Shown: positions 1 through 7,626, counted from the first letter of the stretch. The stretch is 7,798 bases of DNA from Bacteroidales bacterium UBA1256 (GCA_002308195.1 DBVU01000065.1:27054-34851); one strand, 5' to 3'. Numbers and translations: made by a program. Notes: generated by a model not told the origin, from the sequence alone.

Positions 1-845
1 TCGCTGAAGAACTTCTCGCTGGCATCGACACCGATGACGTTCAGACCCAATCCCTTGTAGTCCTCCATGACCTGCGTAAACTCGTTCTTGCGCAGCATAC
101 CGTGGTCAACAAAGATACAAGTCACTTGGTCGCCGATGGCACGATGGAGCAGCACTGCCACTACGGAAGAATCTACGCCTCCGGATAGTCCTAGAATGAC
201 GCGATCATTACCTATCTGCTGACGCAACTCTTGTACCGTAGTCTCAACAAACGCTTCTGCGCTCCACTCCTGACGCGAGCCGCAGACATCAATCACGAAA
301 TTCTTTAGCAACAACGTTCCTTGCAGCGTGTGGAACACCTCCGGGTGGAATTGTGTACCGAATATCGGCTGTGCTTCCGGGATATAATAAGCCGCATTTT
401 CTACTGTTTGAGTCGAAGCTACTCGGCGTGCGCCTTCTGGCAACTGAGTGATGCTATCGCCGTGCGACATCCAGACTTGGGACAATGGATCAAACCCCTT
501 GAAGAGCGGACAAGCAGAGTCGATATATTGCAACTGCTGGCGTCCATATTCTCGGGTTCCGGCACTCTCCACCTTGCCGCCATACATATAACTGATCAGT
601 TGCGCGCCATAGCAAATACCCAGAATAGGCAGGCGACCGCGAATGCGGCTCAGGTCCACATGAAACGCATCCTCCTGATAGACGCTCAATGGCGATCCGC
701 TCAAGATAACACCTATCACATCGCTGTCATCCTCCGGATACTTGTTGTAGGGAAGAATCTCGCAGAAGGTGTTCAACTCGCGAACGCGGCGTCCAATGAG
801 TTGCGTGGTCTGACTTCCGAAATCCAATATAATGATTTTCTGCAT
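1..845 (-). CDS. guaA: GMP synthase (glutamine-hydrolysing), 5' part, cut by window edge
   Basis: This gene makes GMP from XMP, ATP and glutamine, the last step of guanine nucleotide synthesis. The ATG is at 845-843 and 281 codons are visible; the family is usually a little over 500 residues, so the rest of the ATP-pyrophosphatase domain and the dimerisation domain lie beyond position 1. Residues 1 to about 190 form a class I glutamine amidotransferase domain. It opens with IIILDFGSQ and has the nucleophile Cys78 in GICYGAQ, with His167 and Glu169 in FHPEV completing the triad. The ATP-pyrophosphatase domain follows, with its P-loop GLSGGVDSS at 219-227 and the [11 protein letters not shown] segment at 245-255. 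All key residues visible are intact. It lies 15 bases after the guaB stop, with no promoter or terminator between them, so it is probably co-transcribed with guaB. No Shine-Dalgarno sequence is visible before the start. Confidence 0.96.
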   Translation of the reverse strand, partial: MQKIIILDFGSQTTQLIGRRVRELNTFCEILPYNKYPEDDSDVIGVILSGSPLSVYQEDAFHVDLSRIRGRLPILGICYGAQLISYMYGGKVESAGTREYGRQQLQYIDSACPLFKGFDPLSQVWMSHGDSITQLPEGARRVASTQTVENAAYYIPEAQPIFGTQFHPEVFHTLQGTLLLKNFVIDVCGSRQEWSAEAFVETTVQELRQQIGNDRVILGLSGGVDSSVVAVLLHRAIGDQVTCIFVDHGMLRKNEFTQVMEDYKGLGLNVIGVDASEKFFS

Positions 846-860
846 AGGTGCCTTATTGGA

Positions 861-2324
861 TTAGTTTTGTGAATAATTAGGAGCCTCAGCTGTGATTGTC
901 ACATCGTGCGGATGGCTCTCGAACATTCCGGCCGAAGTGATACGAATAAATTTAGCTTTGCGCAGTTCCTCCAGATTGTGTGCGCCTACGTAGCCCATAC
1001 CCGAACGCAAACCTCCCAGCAGTTGGAAGATAGTCTCGTTGACACTTCCCTTGTAAGGCACACGTCCTGCGATACCTTCCGGCACCAGTTTGGATACGTT
1101 GGTTTCACCTGCCTGGAAATAGCGATCGGCACTACCGGCTTTCATCGCTTCGATACTTCCCATTCCGCGGTAAGACTTGAACTTACGTCCATTGAAGATA
1201 ATCGTATCGCCCGGAGCCTCGTCGGTTCCTGCAAACATCGAACCGCACATCACGCAATTGCCACCGGCAGCCAGGGCTTTGACTACATCGCCCGAATAAC
1301 GCAATCCGCCATCGGCGATGACAGGAACTCCCGTTCCCTCAATAGCCTCAGCCACATCCATGATGGCCGTTAATTGCGGAACTCCCACACCGGCAATGAT
1401 ACGCGTCGTGCAAATACTGCCCGGTCCTATACCTACCTTGATTCCATCGGCACCATTCTCTACAAGGAATTTAGCAGCCTCAGCGGTGGCGATATTGCCT
1501 ACAACCACATCCAGGTTAGGATATTTAGCTTTGATAGCTCGCAGCGCGTTCACGATGTTTCGGCTGTGTCCGTGTGCCGAATCGAGCACTACGGCATCTA
1601 CCTGCTCCTTGACCAGTGCGTCAACACGGTCCATATAGTCGGCCGTGATTCCCACTCCTGCGGCGCAGCGCAAGTGGCCTTCTGCGTCTTTGTTGGCATT
1701 AGGATAATCGCGCAGTTTGGTGATATCTTTGTATGTTACCAGTCCTATCAGTTTGCCACCTTTGTCTATCACCGGCAATTTCTCTACCCTATGGTTGCGG
1801 AAGGCCTCCATGATCGTTTGATTGTCGGTCGAGGCAATCGTGATGAGGTTGTCGCACGTCATTACCTCGTTGATTGGGCGGTTCATGTCGGTTTCGAAAC
1901 GCAGGTCTCGGTTGGTCACAATGCCAACGAGAATATGATTGTCGTCCACCACAGGAATACCACCAATATGATTGTCGTGCATCATACGCAGCGCATCGCC
2001 TACGGTCTGTTGACCGAGAATAGTAACAGGGTCAGAGATCATACCGTTCTCGGCACGTTTCACACGGCGTACGTGAGCGGCCTGTTCGGCGATGGACATA
2101 TTCTTGTGAATCACTCCGATACCGCCCTCGCGTGCAATAGCAATCGCCATCGTCGATTCTGTCACCGTATCCATAGCGGCACTGACAACAGGGATATTCA
2201 AAGCAATATTACGCGAGAACTGGCCTCGCAGAGACACCTCGCGTGGCAACACTTCGCTGTAAGCGGGTACCAACAGGACATCGTCAAATGTCAGTCCTTC
2301 TTTTATGTTTCGATCTTTGAGCAT
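861..2324 (-). CDS. guaB: IMP dehydrogenase with CBS-pair domain
   Basis: This enzyme oxidises IMP to XMP with NAD+, the committed step towards GMP. At 487 residues it is almost the same length as the E. coli enzyme. The N-terminal part of the barrel carries the typical [10 protein letters not shown] (11-20). A tandem CBS (Bateman) module is inserted at about residues 93-205; in this family it binds purine nucleotides and tunes activity or oligomerisation. The active-site loop GPGSICTTR has the catalytic Cys305. DSAHGHS at 248-254 and the [11 protein letters not shown] segment at 336-346 contribute to substrate binding. The flap starts at [10 protein letters not shown], with the catalytic Arg401-Tyr402 pair. 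The start is the only sensible ATG, 15 bases after the pyrB stop. guaA follows after another 15 bases. Nothing suggests damage. Confidence 0.98.
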   Translation of the reverse strand: MLKDRNIKEGLTFDDVLLVPAYSEVLPREVSLRGQFSRNIALNIPVVSAAMDTVTESTMAIAIAREGGIGVIHKNMSIAEQAAHVRRVKRAENGMISDPVTILGQQTVGDALRMMHDNHIGGIPVVDDNHILVGIVTNRDLRFETDMNRPINEVMTCDNLITIASTDNQTIMEAFRNHRVEKLPVIDKGGKLIGLVTYKDITKLRDYPNANKDAEGHLRCAAGVGITADYMDRVDALVKEQVDAVVLDSAHGHSRNIVNALRAIKAKYPNLDVVVGNIATAEAAKFLVENGADGIKVGIGPGSICTTRIIAGVGVPQLTAIMDVAEAIEGTGVPVIADGGLRYSGDVVKALAAGGNCVMCGSMFAGTDEAPGDTIIFNGRKFKSYRGMGSIEAMKAGSADRYFQAGETNVSKLVPEGIAGRVPYKGSVNETIFQLLGGLRSGMGYVGAHNLEELRKAKFIRITSAGMFESHPHDVTITAEAPNYSQN

Positions 2325-2339
2325 AGCGTATGATAAGAT

Positions 2340-3395
2340 TTATAACATATGATCACAATAGTAGCATCGACGCACACCGTCTGCATCCACATAGGATTTT
2401 TGTTCTACCGGTTCGGTAGTGGCTATACAGCGGTCGTTGTGGCACATAGCTGTTCCCACCTCACTCGGATGGGCGGCATGAGTGCTCTGCAGAAATTCAT
2501 CGCTGAGGAGCGTATAGATAATCGCCTTGCGCACATATTTGCCGTTTTCTACTTGGCGGAAATACGCGGCGCGCGGATCACGGTCTACTCCCGTTGTTAT
2601 CTCGTTAACGCGAGGTAGCGGATGCAGCACGATCATCGACGGTTTGGCTAGTGCCATCAGGCGTTCGTCCAGAATGAACGAATCTTTGAGTCGCTCGTAT
2701 TCATCGCGGTCGGCAAAACGCTCTTGTTGTACGCGGGTCATATAGAGCACATCGACCATCGGCATAGCATCTTCCAGCGATGCCACTTCGGTGTAAGCAT
2801 CTCCCAGTTCGGCTTTCATATAATCGGGCAGCGCCAACTCGCGTGGGGCAATCAGCACAAAACGTGTTCCCTCGTAGCGACGCATAGCCTTGATGAGCGA
2901 GTGAACGGTTCGGCCGTATTTCAAGTCTCCACATAGACCGATAGTCAAGTGGTCGAATCGTCCCAGTTCGCGGCGGATAGTCAGCAGGTCAGTCATAGTC
3001 TGAGTAGGATGGCTATGGCCTCCATCGCCGGCATTGATAATAGGAATTCGGCTGAACTCGCTAGCCACGCGCGGCGCACCTTCCTTGAAGTGCCGCATGG
3101 CGATGATGTCGGCAAATGCACTAACCACGCGAACGGTATCGGCCACCGTCTCACCTTTGCTGACAGACGAAGAACGTGCATCGCTGAAGCCCAGCACCTG
3201 GCCTCCCAGTTCCATCATCGCGGCCGTGAAACTGAGTCGTGTTCGCGTACTCGGTTCGTAGAACAGAGTAGCGAGTTTCTTGCCTTTGCAGACCTCGGCG
3301 TATTGCTGCGGATGAGCAATGATATCCAATGCCCGAAGGACGATTTGTTCCACCTCTTGTGTGGTGAGGTCGGTCGAATCTAACAGGTGTCTCAT
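2340..3395 (-). CDS. pyrB: Aspartate carbamoyltransferase catalytic chain with fused C-terminal PyrI-like zinc knuckle
   Basis: The enzyme joins carbamoyl phosphate and aspartate to give carbamoyl aspartate, the first committed step of UMP synthesis. Residues 1 to about 302 are a complete catalytic chain: carbamoyl-phosphate loop FYEPSTRTRLSF (45-56), the 80s loop SSVSKGET (76-83), Arg101, HPTQTMTDL from His129, GDLKYGRTVHSL (156-167), TRVQ at 220-223, and LHPLPRVNEI (257-266). A stand-alone catalytic chain usually ends near residue 305-310, but this protein has 351. A linker of about 14 residues leads to Cys318, Cys323, Cys344 and Cys347 (CX4C, 20 residues, CX2C). The spacing and the text between, such as CIATTEPV and CYYCD, resemble the zinc site of the E. 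coli regulatory chain PyrI (CISHAEPV, CKYCE). The allosteric nucleotide-binding half of PyrI is missing. The ATG overlaps the pyrE stop by 4 bases; guaB follows after 15 bases. Confidence 0.96.
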   Translation of the reverse strand: MRHLLDSTDLTTQEVEQIVLRALDIIAHPQQYAEVCKGKKLATLFYEPSTRTRLSFTAAMMELGGQVLGFSDARSSSVSKGETVADTVRVVSAFADIIAMRHFKEGAPRVASEFSRIPIINAGDGGHSHPTQTMTDLLTIRRELGRFDHLTIGLCGDLKYGRTVHSLIKAMRRYEGTRFVLIAPRELALPDYMKAELGDAYTEVASLEDAMPMVDVLYMTRVQQERFADRDEYERLKDSFILDERLMALAKPSMIVLHPLPRVNEITTGVDRDPRAAYFRQVENGKYVRKAIIYTLLSDEFLQSTHAAHPSEVGTAMCHNDRCIATTEPVEQKSYVDADGVRRCYYCDHML

Positions 3396-4006
3396 AGATT
3401 ATCTCTAAATTGAATTAATTCACTTTTCTCGGTCTCAGAAATGTAGCCTTCTTTGACTGCTATTTCTGCCAGCACATCCAGGTTGCTCAAACTGTGGTTC
3501 TCTACCTTGGCAGCGGCCAGACGGTCCAGACCTTTTTGCAATCCGTAGGTAAAGATCGAAACCATACCCAGCACTTCTGCTCCGGCCCGACGCAGCACTT
3601 CTACCACCTCCAGCGAACTGCCTGCCGTCGAAATCAGATCCTCTACCACTACCACTTTCTGCCCCGGCAACAAACGGCCTTCTATCTGGTTCTGACGACC
3701 GTGGTCTTTTGACCCCGAACGCACATAGCCCATCGGCAGATTCATTTTGGTGGCCACAATTGCCGCGTGTGCGATTCCTGCAGTGGCCGTGCCCATCAGC
3801 ACTTCTGCTTCGGGGAAATAGGTACGAATCAGTTCGGTCAAGCCATTCTCTACATCCTCTCTCACTGCTACATCGCTCAGCGTGAGACGATTGTCGCAAT
3901 AGATCGGACTCTTGATTCCACTGGCCCAGGTGAAGGGCTCGGACGGACGCAGAAAAACTGCCTTGATACGCAATAGATCTGCGGCTATTTGTTCGCTGGT
4001 TATCAT
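3392..4006 (-). CDS. pyrE: Orotate phosphoribosyltransferase
   Basis: The protein transfers phosphoribose from PRPP to orotate, giving OMP, step five of UMP synthesis. The chosen start gives 204 residues, normal for the family. The frame stays open seven codons further upstream to an ATG at 4027, but the start at 4006 is preferred because it begins [12 protein letters not shown] like other family members and overlaps the pyrF stop in an ATGA sequence. The PRPP-binding motif [14 protein letters not shown] (118-131) has its two acidic residues Glu122 and Asp123. The flexible catalytic loop is [11 protein letters not shown] (94-104) with Lys100. The [16 protein letters not shown] segment (26-40) forms part of the orotate site. 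The stop overlaps pyrB by 4 bases, so pyrF, pyrE and pyrB are likely translationally coupled. Confidence 0.96.
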   Translation of the reverse strand: MITSEQIAADLLRIKAVFLRPSEPFTWASGIKSPIYCDNRLTLSDVAVREDVENGLTELIRTYFPEAEVLMGTATAGIAHAAIVATKMNLPMGYVRSGSKDHGRQNQIEGRLLPGQKVVVVEDLISTAGSSLEVVEVLRRAGAEVLGMVSIFTYGLQKGLDRLAAAKVENHSLSNLDVLAEIAVKEGYISETEKSELIQFRDNL

Positions 4007-4701
4007 TCTACAAAATCTTTTACACATTGACGATACGCGGCTACGGGATCCTCGGCCGCAGTGATAGGACGGCCCACCACGATAAAGTTGCTACCTATCT
4101 GTTTGGCCTGTGCGGGAGTGGTGATACGCACTTGGTCGCCCACCTGACCGTCTGCGAAACGAATGCCCGGAGTCACAGTCAGAAAATCTGCGCCGCAACG
4201 CTCCTTGACCATTCCGGCCTCCAACGGCGAACAAACCACGCCATCCAAACCGGCCTCTTTGGCCATTTGCGCATAATGGCAAACACAATTGCCGATAGAG
4301 CCGCTGATAAGCAATTCGTCGTGCATACGATCTTCGCTGGTCGAAGTGAGCTGCGTGACTGCCAGCAGGATGGGGCGTGTGCCATCTTCGCGTGTCAACC
4401 CTCTGAGTGCCGCTAACATCATCGCCTTGGTTCCTGCAGCATGCAGATTGACCATCTCCACCTGCAGACGCGACAAAACGGCCATGGCTTTCTCTACCGT
4501 ATTGGGTATGTCGTGTAGCTTCAGGTCGAGAAATATCTTATGTCCGCGGCGATGCAGTTCGCGCACGATAGCCGGACCTTCTGCGTAGAAAAGTTCCATG
4601 CCAATCTTGACAAACGGTTTCTCCTCAGCAAAGCGATCCAGAAAGGCGTACGTGGTCTCCGCATTCGGAAAATCACAAGCTATGATCACATCTCTTTTCA
4701 T
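4003..4701 (-). CDS. pyrF: Orotidine 5'-phosphate decarboxylase, short (B. subtilis/E. coli-like) form
   Basis: The enzyme decarboxylates OMP to UMP, the final step of the pathway. It is a single TIM barrel of 232 residues. Asp10 (IACDFP) and Lys32 (VKIGMELF) contact the substrate. The catalytic motif [13 protein letters not shown] (57-69) supplies Asp59, Lys61 and Asp64. TPGIRF (178-182) and VVGRPIT with Arg211 form the phosphate-binding end. This is the short form typical of Firmicutes and Proteobacteria. From memory, Bacteroides species usually carry a longer form of about 270 residues, so the type is a little unexpected here; that comparison is recalled, not computed. The ATG overlaps the pyrD stop by 4 bases (ATGA) and the stop overlaps the pyrE start in the same way. 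Confidence 0.96.
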   Translation of the reverse strand: MKRDVIIACDFPNAETTYAFLDRFAEEKPFVKIGMELFYAEGPAIVRELHRRGHKIFLDLKLHDIPNTVEKAMAVLSRLQVEMVNLHAAGTKAMMLAALRGLTREDGTRPILLAVTQLTSTSEDRMHDELLISGSIGNCVCHYAQMAKEAGLDGVVCSPLEAGMVKERCGADFLTVTPGIRFADGQVGDQVRITTPAQAKQIGSNFIVVGRPITAAEDPVAAYRQCVKDFVE

Positions 4702-5600
4702 ACTATACCTACTATATCTTGCAGATGATTTATCTTCAGTTCGCTCATCAGTTGCGGCAAGCGGTCAATGATCTGTGCGCAAATATTCGGTTGGGTCAGA
4801 CTGGCCGCACCTATCTCTACTGCGTTGGCTCCACTCATCATCATCTCAATCACATCTTCAGCACTGCTGATACCTCCACAACCGATGATAGGCGTATTCG
4901 GGCAAGCGTGGCGCACCTGATTCACCATACGCAATGCGATTGGGAAGATTCCCGGTCCGGAATAACCACCGTAGCGGTTGGCCAGTACCGGTTGGCGACG
5001 ATGGATGTCGATGCGCATTCCTAGTACGGTGTTGATCAGACACAAACCGTCTGCTCCGTTCTCGACGCATGCGCGAGCGATAGCGGCTATGTCGGTTACG
5101 TTGGGACTGAGTTTCATATAGACCGGTTTGGTCGTTACGGCTTTGACGGCACGTGTCACTTCCGCTGCATTCTCGGGTGTGGTACCGAACGCCATGCCTC
5201 CGTTGTGCACATTGGGGCACGAGATATTCACCTCCAGAATGGCCGCATCCGTCTCGCTATCCATTCGCTCGCACACGTACGCGTAATCCTCTATACTAAA
5301 CCCGCTCACATTGGCGATAATCGGTCCCTGGTATCTCGCGCGCAGGGCAGGTATCTCGTGTTGAATGACTTCATCCACTCCGGGATTTTGCAACCCTACC
5401 GCATTGAGCATGCCAGCGGGACACTCGGCTATGCGTGGCAGCGGATTGCCGTAACGCGCTTCGCGAGTCGTACCTTTGGTAGAAATGGCGCCTAGGATAT
5501 TCAGGTCCATCCATTCGCTCATTTCCATTCCAAAACCGCAAGTACCGCTAGCGGGTATAATCGGATTTTTCAGTCGTATGTCACCTAGTCTTACTTCCAT
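4698..5600 (-). CDS. pyrD: Dihydroorotate dehydrogenase, class 1B catalytic subunit
   Basis: This is the FMN subunit that oxidises dihydroorotate to orotate. At 300 residues it matches the class 1B PyrD family. The active-site base is a cysteine, Cys128 in [11 protein letters not shown], which marks class 1 enzymes; the membrane-bound class 2 enzymes use serine and have an N-terminal extension that is absent here. Other family segments are STKGTT with Lys42, NAVGLQNPG (66-74), MKLSPN with Lys163, LINT at 188-191, [10 protein letters not shown] (211-220) and the FMN phosphate loop GCGGI (240-244). The class 1B assignment rests on the adjacent pyrK. The ATG sits inside the last codons of pyrK, a 10-base overlap, as expected for subunits made together. 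Electrons pass from FMN through the iron-sulfur cluster and FAD of PyrK to NAD+. The protein should be cytosolic. Confidence 0.97.
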   Translation of the reverse strand: MEVRLGDIRLKNPIIPASGTCGFGMEMSEWMDLNILGAISTKGTTREARYGNPLPRIAECPAGMLNAVGLQNPGVDEVIQHEIPALRARYQGPIIANVSGFSIEDYAYVCERMDSETDAAILEVNISCPNVHNGGMAFGTTPENAAEVTRAVKAVTTKPVYMKLSPNVTDIAAIARACVENGADGLCLINTVLGMRIDIHRRQPVLANRYGGYSGPGIFPIALRMVNQVRHACPNTPIIGCGGISSAEDVIEMMMSGANAVEIGAASLTQPNICAQIIDRLPQLMSELKINHLQDIVGIV

Positions 5601-6319
5601 ATTATCTCTTCTGCATCAAAAACAGGACCTTCTTTGCACACGCGTTTGATGCCGCGTTTTGTCTCTATGCTGCAACCGACACAAATGCCTACTCCACAAC
5701 CCATCCGCTCTTCCATGCTCACTTGTCCGTTAGTGCCGATAGTGCGAACGATAGCTTTCAGCATCGGTAGCGGACCACAGGCGTAATAGAATGGTTCGGC
5801 GGCACCGAGCAAATCGGTTACCAGGCCTTTCGCACCATAACTGCCGTCCACGGTGCAAATCTCCACTTGACAGCCCAAGGCTTTCAGTTCAGCCTCAGCA
5901 AACACTTCGCTTTGGGAATTGAAGCCCATTACCACGCGCACTTTTTTGCCTGCTTGGCGCAGACTCTTAGCGGCATATACCAATGGCGGTACTCCCACTC
6001 CTCCACCTATCAGCAGCACTTCGTTTTCGGCTTTGCTCAAGTCGTATCCGCGGCCCAGACAAGTCAGTATATCCAGTTCATAGTTCGGCTGCATCTGTGC
6101 CATGGCGGTGGTGCCTTGGCCAACGACCTTATAAATCAAAACCAGGCGGTCATCTTGGATATCGCATATCGAAATCGGGCGGCGCAGGAAGCAGTTCGGC
6201 AGCGCTATCTCGACAAACTGTCCGGACAGCATATTGACTGTATCGCCGCTCAACACCATTCGATAGATGCGGTCGGCTATCAGCTCGTTGCTCAATATGG
6301 TCCATTTACTCTGCTTCAT
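5591..6319 (-). CDS. pyrK: Dihydroorotate dehydrogenase electron-transfer subunit (FAD, 2Fe-2S)
   Basis: PyrK passes electrons from the FMN of PyrD to NAD+. The 242-residue protein has the ferredoxin-reductase layout. Residues 1 to about 95 are the FAD-binding barrel, with RRPISICD (46-53) as the flavin motif. Residues about 96-195 are the nucleotide-binding domain, with the Gly-rich LLIGGGVGVPPL (102-113) and YYACGP (178-183). The C-terminal cluster domain has Cys208, Cys213, Cys216 and Cys228 in the arrangement CX4C, CX2C and then CX11C, which is right for a 2Fe-2S cluster. The last interval looks slightly shorter than I recall for the Lactococcus protein. The start lies inside the end of pyrC (14-base overlap) and the end overlaps pyrD by 10 bases, both suggesting coupled translation. 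Confidence 0.96.
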   Translation of the reverse strand: MKQSKWTILSNELIADRIYRMVLSGDTVNMLSGQFVEIALPNCFLRRPISICDIQDDRLVLIYKVVGQGTTAMAQMQPNYELDILTCLGRGYDLSKAENEVLLIGGGVGVPPLVYAAKSLRQAGKKVRVVMGFNSQSEVFAEAELKALGCQVEICTVDGSYGAKGLVTDLLGAAEPFYYACGPLPMLKAIVRTIGTNGQVSMEERMGCGVGICVGCSIETKRGIKRVCKEGPVFDAEEIIWK

Positions 6320-7427
6320 ATACTACCGTTCCCTTGTATTCGTTCTTGATGCATTTGCCCCACACTTCCCATCCGGCGAAAGGCGTGCTGTGTCCTTTCG
6401 AAAGGAATTGCTCCGGGTCAATCGTGTAATGCGCATCCAAATCGAATGTGGCCCAACTCTCATCCTGAGGCAGACCTATTATATTTCGTGCGCGCGTGGA
6501 CATTAACTCGATGAGTCGGTCCATCGTCAGCAGGCCCGGTTTGACCAAATAAGTATATAGCAATGGGAATGCGGTCTCGATACCGACAATGCCGAAAGCA
6601 CTGTCTTCTAGGCCGTGGCTTTTCTCTTCTGCGCTGTGCGGAGCGTGATCGGTGGCGATCACGTCTATGGTGCCATCTTGTATGCCCGCCAACAGTGCGC
6701 GCTGATCGGCTATGCTGCGAATGGGAGGATTCATTTTCCATGCACCATCTTCCTGCAGCATCTCGTCGTTTAGCAGCAAGTAGTGCGGTGCGGTCTCTGC
6801 GGTCACTTTCACACCACGGCTCTTCGCCTCGCGAACCAGTTGAACGCTCTCCTTGGTGGAGATATGGCATATATGCAAACGGCAACCCGTTTCTTCGCTC
6901 AGCCGTATGTTGCGCTCCACCTCACGCCACTCGCTCTCGGAGCAGATGCCGCGGTGACGATGAGCCTGGGCGTATTGGCCGTCGTGGATATAGCCGCCAT
7001 GGAGCAAGCTATTCACTTCGCAGTGCTCCACCAACAGACTTCCTGTGGCAGCAATTCGCTCCATCGCGCGGCGCATCAGCGACTCATCTTGTATGCCGCG
7101 ACCGTCGTCGGAGAAGCCTACCACAAACGGACTAAGTTCTTCTATATTAACCAAGTCACCCTCGCCTTTTTGGCCGAGGGTGATACTTGCATACGGATGG
7201 ACGCCAATAAGGCTGTCGCGCACAATAATATCGGATTGTACCTTGAGATGATCGAGACTGTCTGGGGCCGGATTGAGGTTGGGCATAGTGCAGACATCAC
7301 TATAGCCGGCACACATCGCAGCACGGCTCCCTGAGAGGATACTCTCCTTATATGCAAATCCTGGCTCTCGGAAATGCACATGCATATCCACCAGGGCCGG
7401 GATTCGAACTTTATTAAACAGACTCAT
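6306..7427 (-). CDS. pyrC: Dihydroorotase, type I-like, with short N terminus
   Basis: The enzyme cyclises carbamoyl aspartate to dihydroorotate, step three of UMP synthesis. It is the first gene of the operon. Metal ligands of the amidohydrolase barrel are present: His16 and His18 in HVHFREPG, His135 in VEHCE, His188 in ICHIS and Asp260 in ATDHAPH. The bridging residue appears to be aspartate in FSDDG (Asp107 or Asp108), as in type I enzymes such as that of Aquifex, not a carboxylated lysine. Arg20 and Asn50 (TMPN) fit substrate binding. The protein has 373 residues, whereas type I enzymes of Bacillus and Aquifex have roughly 420-430. Most of the difference is at the N terminus, where only about 12 residues precede the barrel, so part of the usual beta-sandwich is missing. 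No upstream in-frame start extends it. The ATG lies about 50 bases downstream of the promoter. Confidence 0.95.
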   Translation of the reverse strand: MSLFNKVRIPALVDMHVHFREPGFAYKESILSGSRAAMCAGYSDVCTMPNLNPAPDSLDHLKVQSDIIVRDSLIGVHPYASITLGQKGEGDLVNIEELSPFVVGFSDDGRGIQDESLMRRAMERIAATGSLLVEHCEVNSLLHGGYIHDGQYAQAHRHRGICSESEWREVERNIRLSEETGCRLHICHISTKESVQLVREAKSRGVKVTAETAPHYLLLNDEMLQEDGAWKMNPPIRSIADQRALLAGIQDGTIDVIATDHAPHSAEEKSHGLEDSAFGIVGIETAFPLLYTYLVKPGLLTMDRLIELMSTRARNIIGLPQDESWATFDLDAHYTIDPEQFLSKGHSTPFAGWEVWGKCIKNEYKGTVVYEAE

Positions 7428-7445
7428 CGATTTTTAACGTTTATA

Positions 7446-7459
7446 CTTCCTCGCGGAAG
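7446..7459 (-). promoter_or_regulatory. Leader hairpin with GNRA tetraloop
   Basis: In the pyrC leader RNA, CUUCC and GGAAG pair perfectly around the loop GCGA, which fits the stable GNRA class. Flanking AUA and UAU can add three outer pairs after a short bulge. The hairpin lies between the predicted transcription start (about 7472-7475) and the pyrC ATG at 7427. No U-run follows it, so it is not an intrinsic terminator. It could stabilise the 5' end or bind a regulator; nothing in the sequence decides this. Confidence 0.45.
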
Positions 7460-7478
7460 CAGTATCAGAAATCGAGTG

Positions 7479-7509
7479 CAAAGGTACAATTTTTTTTTCA
7501 ATTATGCAA
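7479..7509 (-). promoter_or_regulatory. Bacteroidota-type sigma-ABfr promoter of the pyr-gua operon
   Basis: Read on the minus strand, TTG at 7509-7507 is followed by 20 bases and then TACCTTTG at 7486-7479. This matches the Bacteroidota housekeeping promoter (TTG at about -33, 19-21 bases, TAnnTTTG at -7). The spacer contains a run of nine A. Transcription would start at about 7472-7475, giving pyrC a leader of about 45-48 bases. I found no comparable element close before guaB or guaA, so this is the only promoter seen for all eight genes. Confidence 0.8.
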
Positions 7510-7601
7510 GTGCTTTTTCAGAGAAAATTGCTTTTTTTGAATTTTGCTAAAATGACTTTACAAATTATCTTCACACTTATTTTTATGTTCATTTTTTCCA
7601 T

Positions 7602-7626
7602 AAAAAAAAGAGCGCCGAAGCACTCT
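7602..7626 (-). terminator. Intrinsic terminator of the upstream pnp-like gene, UUCG loop
   Basis: On the minus strand, AGAGUGC (7626-7620) pairs with GCGCUCU (7615-7609) around UUCG, with one G-U wobble. The C-G pair closing UUCG makes the extra-stable cUUCGg tetraloop. A run of U follows to 7602. It begins 7 bases after the TAA at 7636-7634, and so separates this gene from the pyr-gua operon promoter. Confidence 0.88.

Larger units (their letters stand above)
1..7475 (-). other. Probable single transcription unit pyrC-pyrK-pyrD-pyrF-pyrE-pyrB-guaB-guaA
   Basis: All eight genes are on one strand. Junctions are overlaps of 14, 10, 4, 4 and 4 bases followed by gaps of 15 and 15 bases. No hairpin-plus-U-run and no TAnnTTTG element is seen at the pyrB-guaB or guaB-guaA junctions. 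The five overlaps make translational coupling likely across the pyr part. The unit continues beyond position 1 to at least the end of guaA. Co-transcription is inferred from spacing, not shown. Confidence 0.75.

Noticed and set aside
321..872. Open frame of 183 codons on the plus strand opposite guaA
   Set aside because: It is antisense to a well-supported GMP synthase with all motifs in place, and no recognisable domain is seen.
1374..2333. Long open frame (319 codons) on the plus strand opposite guaB
   Set aside because: It lies wholly antisense to a clearly conserved IMP dehydrogenase, its product resembles no family I know, and no promoter or ribosome site precedes it. It is a by-product of codon bias in guaB.
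2325..2339. Possible separate promoter or terminator between pyrB and guaB
   Set aside because: The 15-base gap holds no hairpin with U-run, and no TAnnTTTG element is seen in it or in the last 100 bases or so of pyrB. A promoter deeper in pyrB cannot be excluded by eye.
4007..4027. Longer pyrE start at 4027
   Set aside because: It would add seven unconserved residues and a longer overlap with pyrF. The ATG at 4006 gives the usual N terminus and an ATGA junction like its neighbours.
6563..7334. Two overlapping open frames on the plus strand opposite pyrC
   Set aside because: Both mirror the coding frame of dihydroorotase and show no domain; overlapping each other in different frames also argues against real genes.
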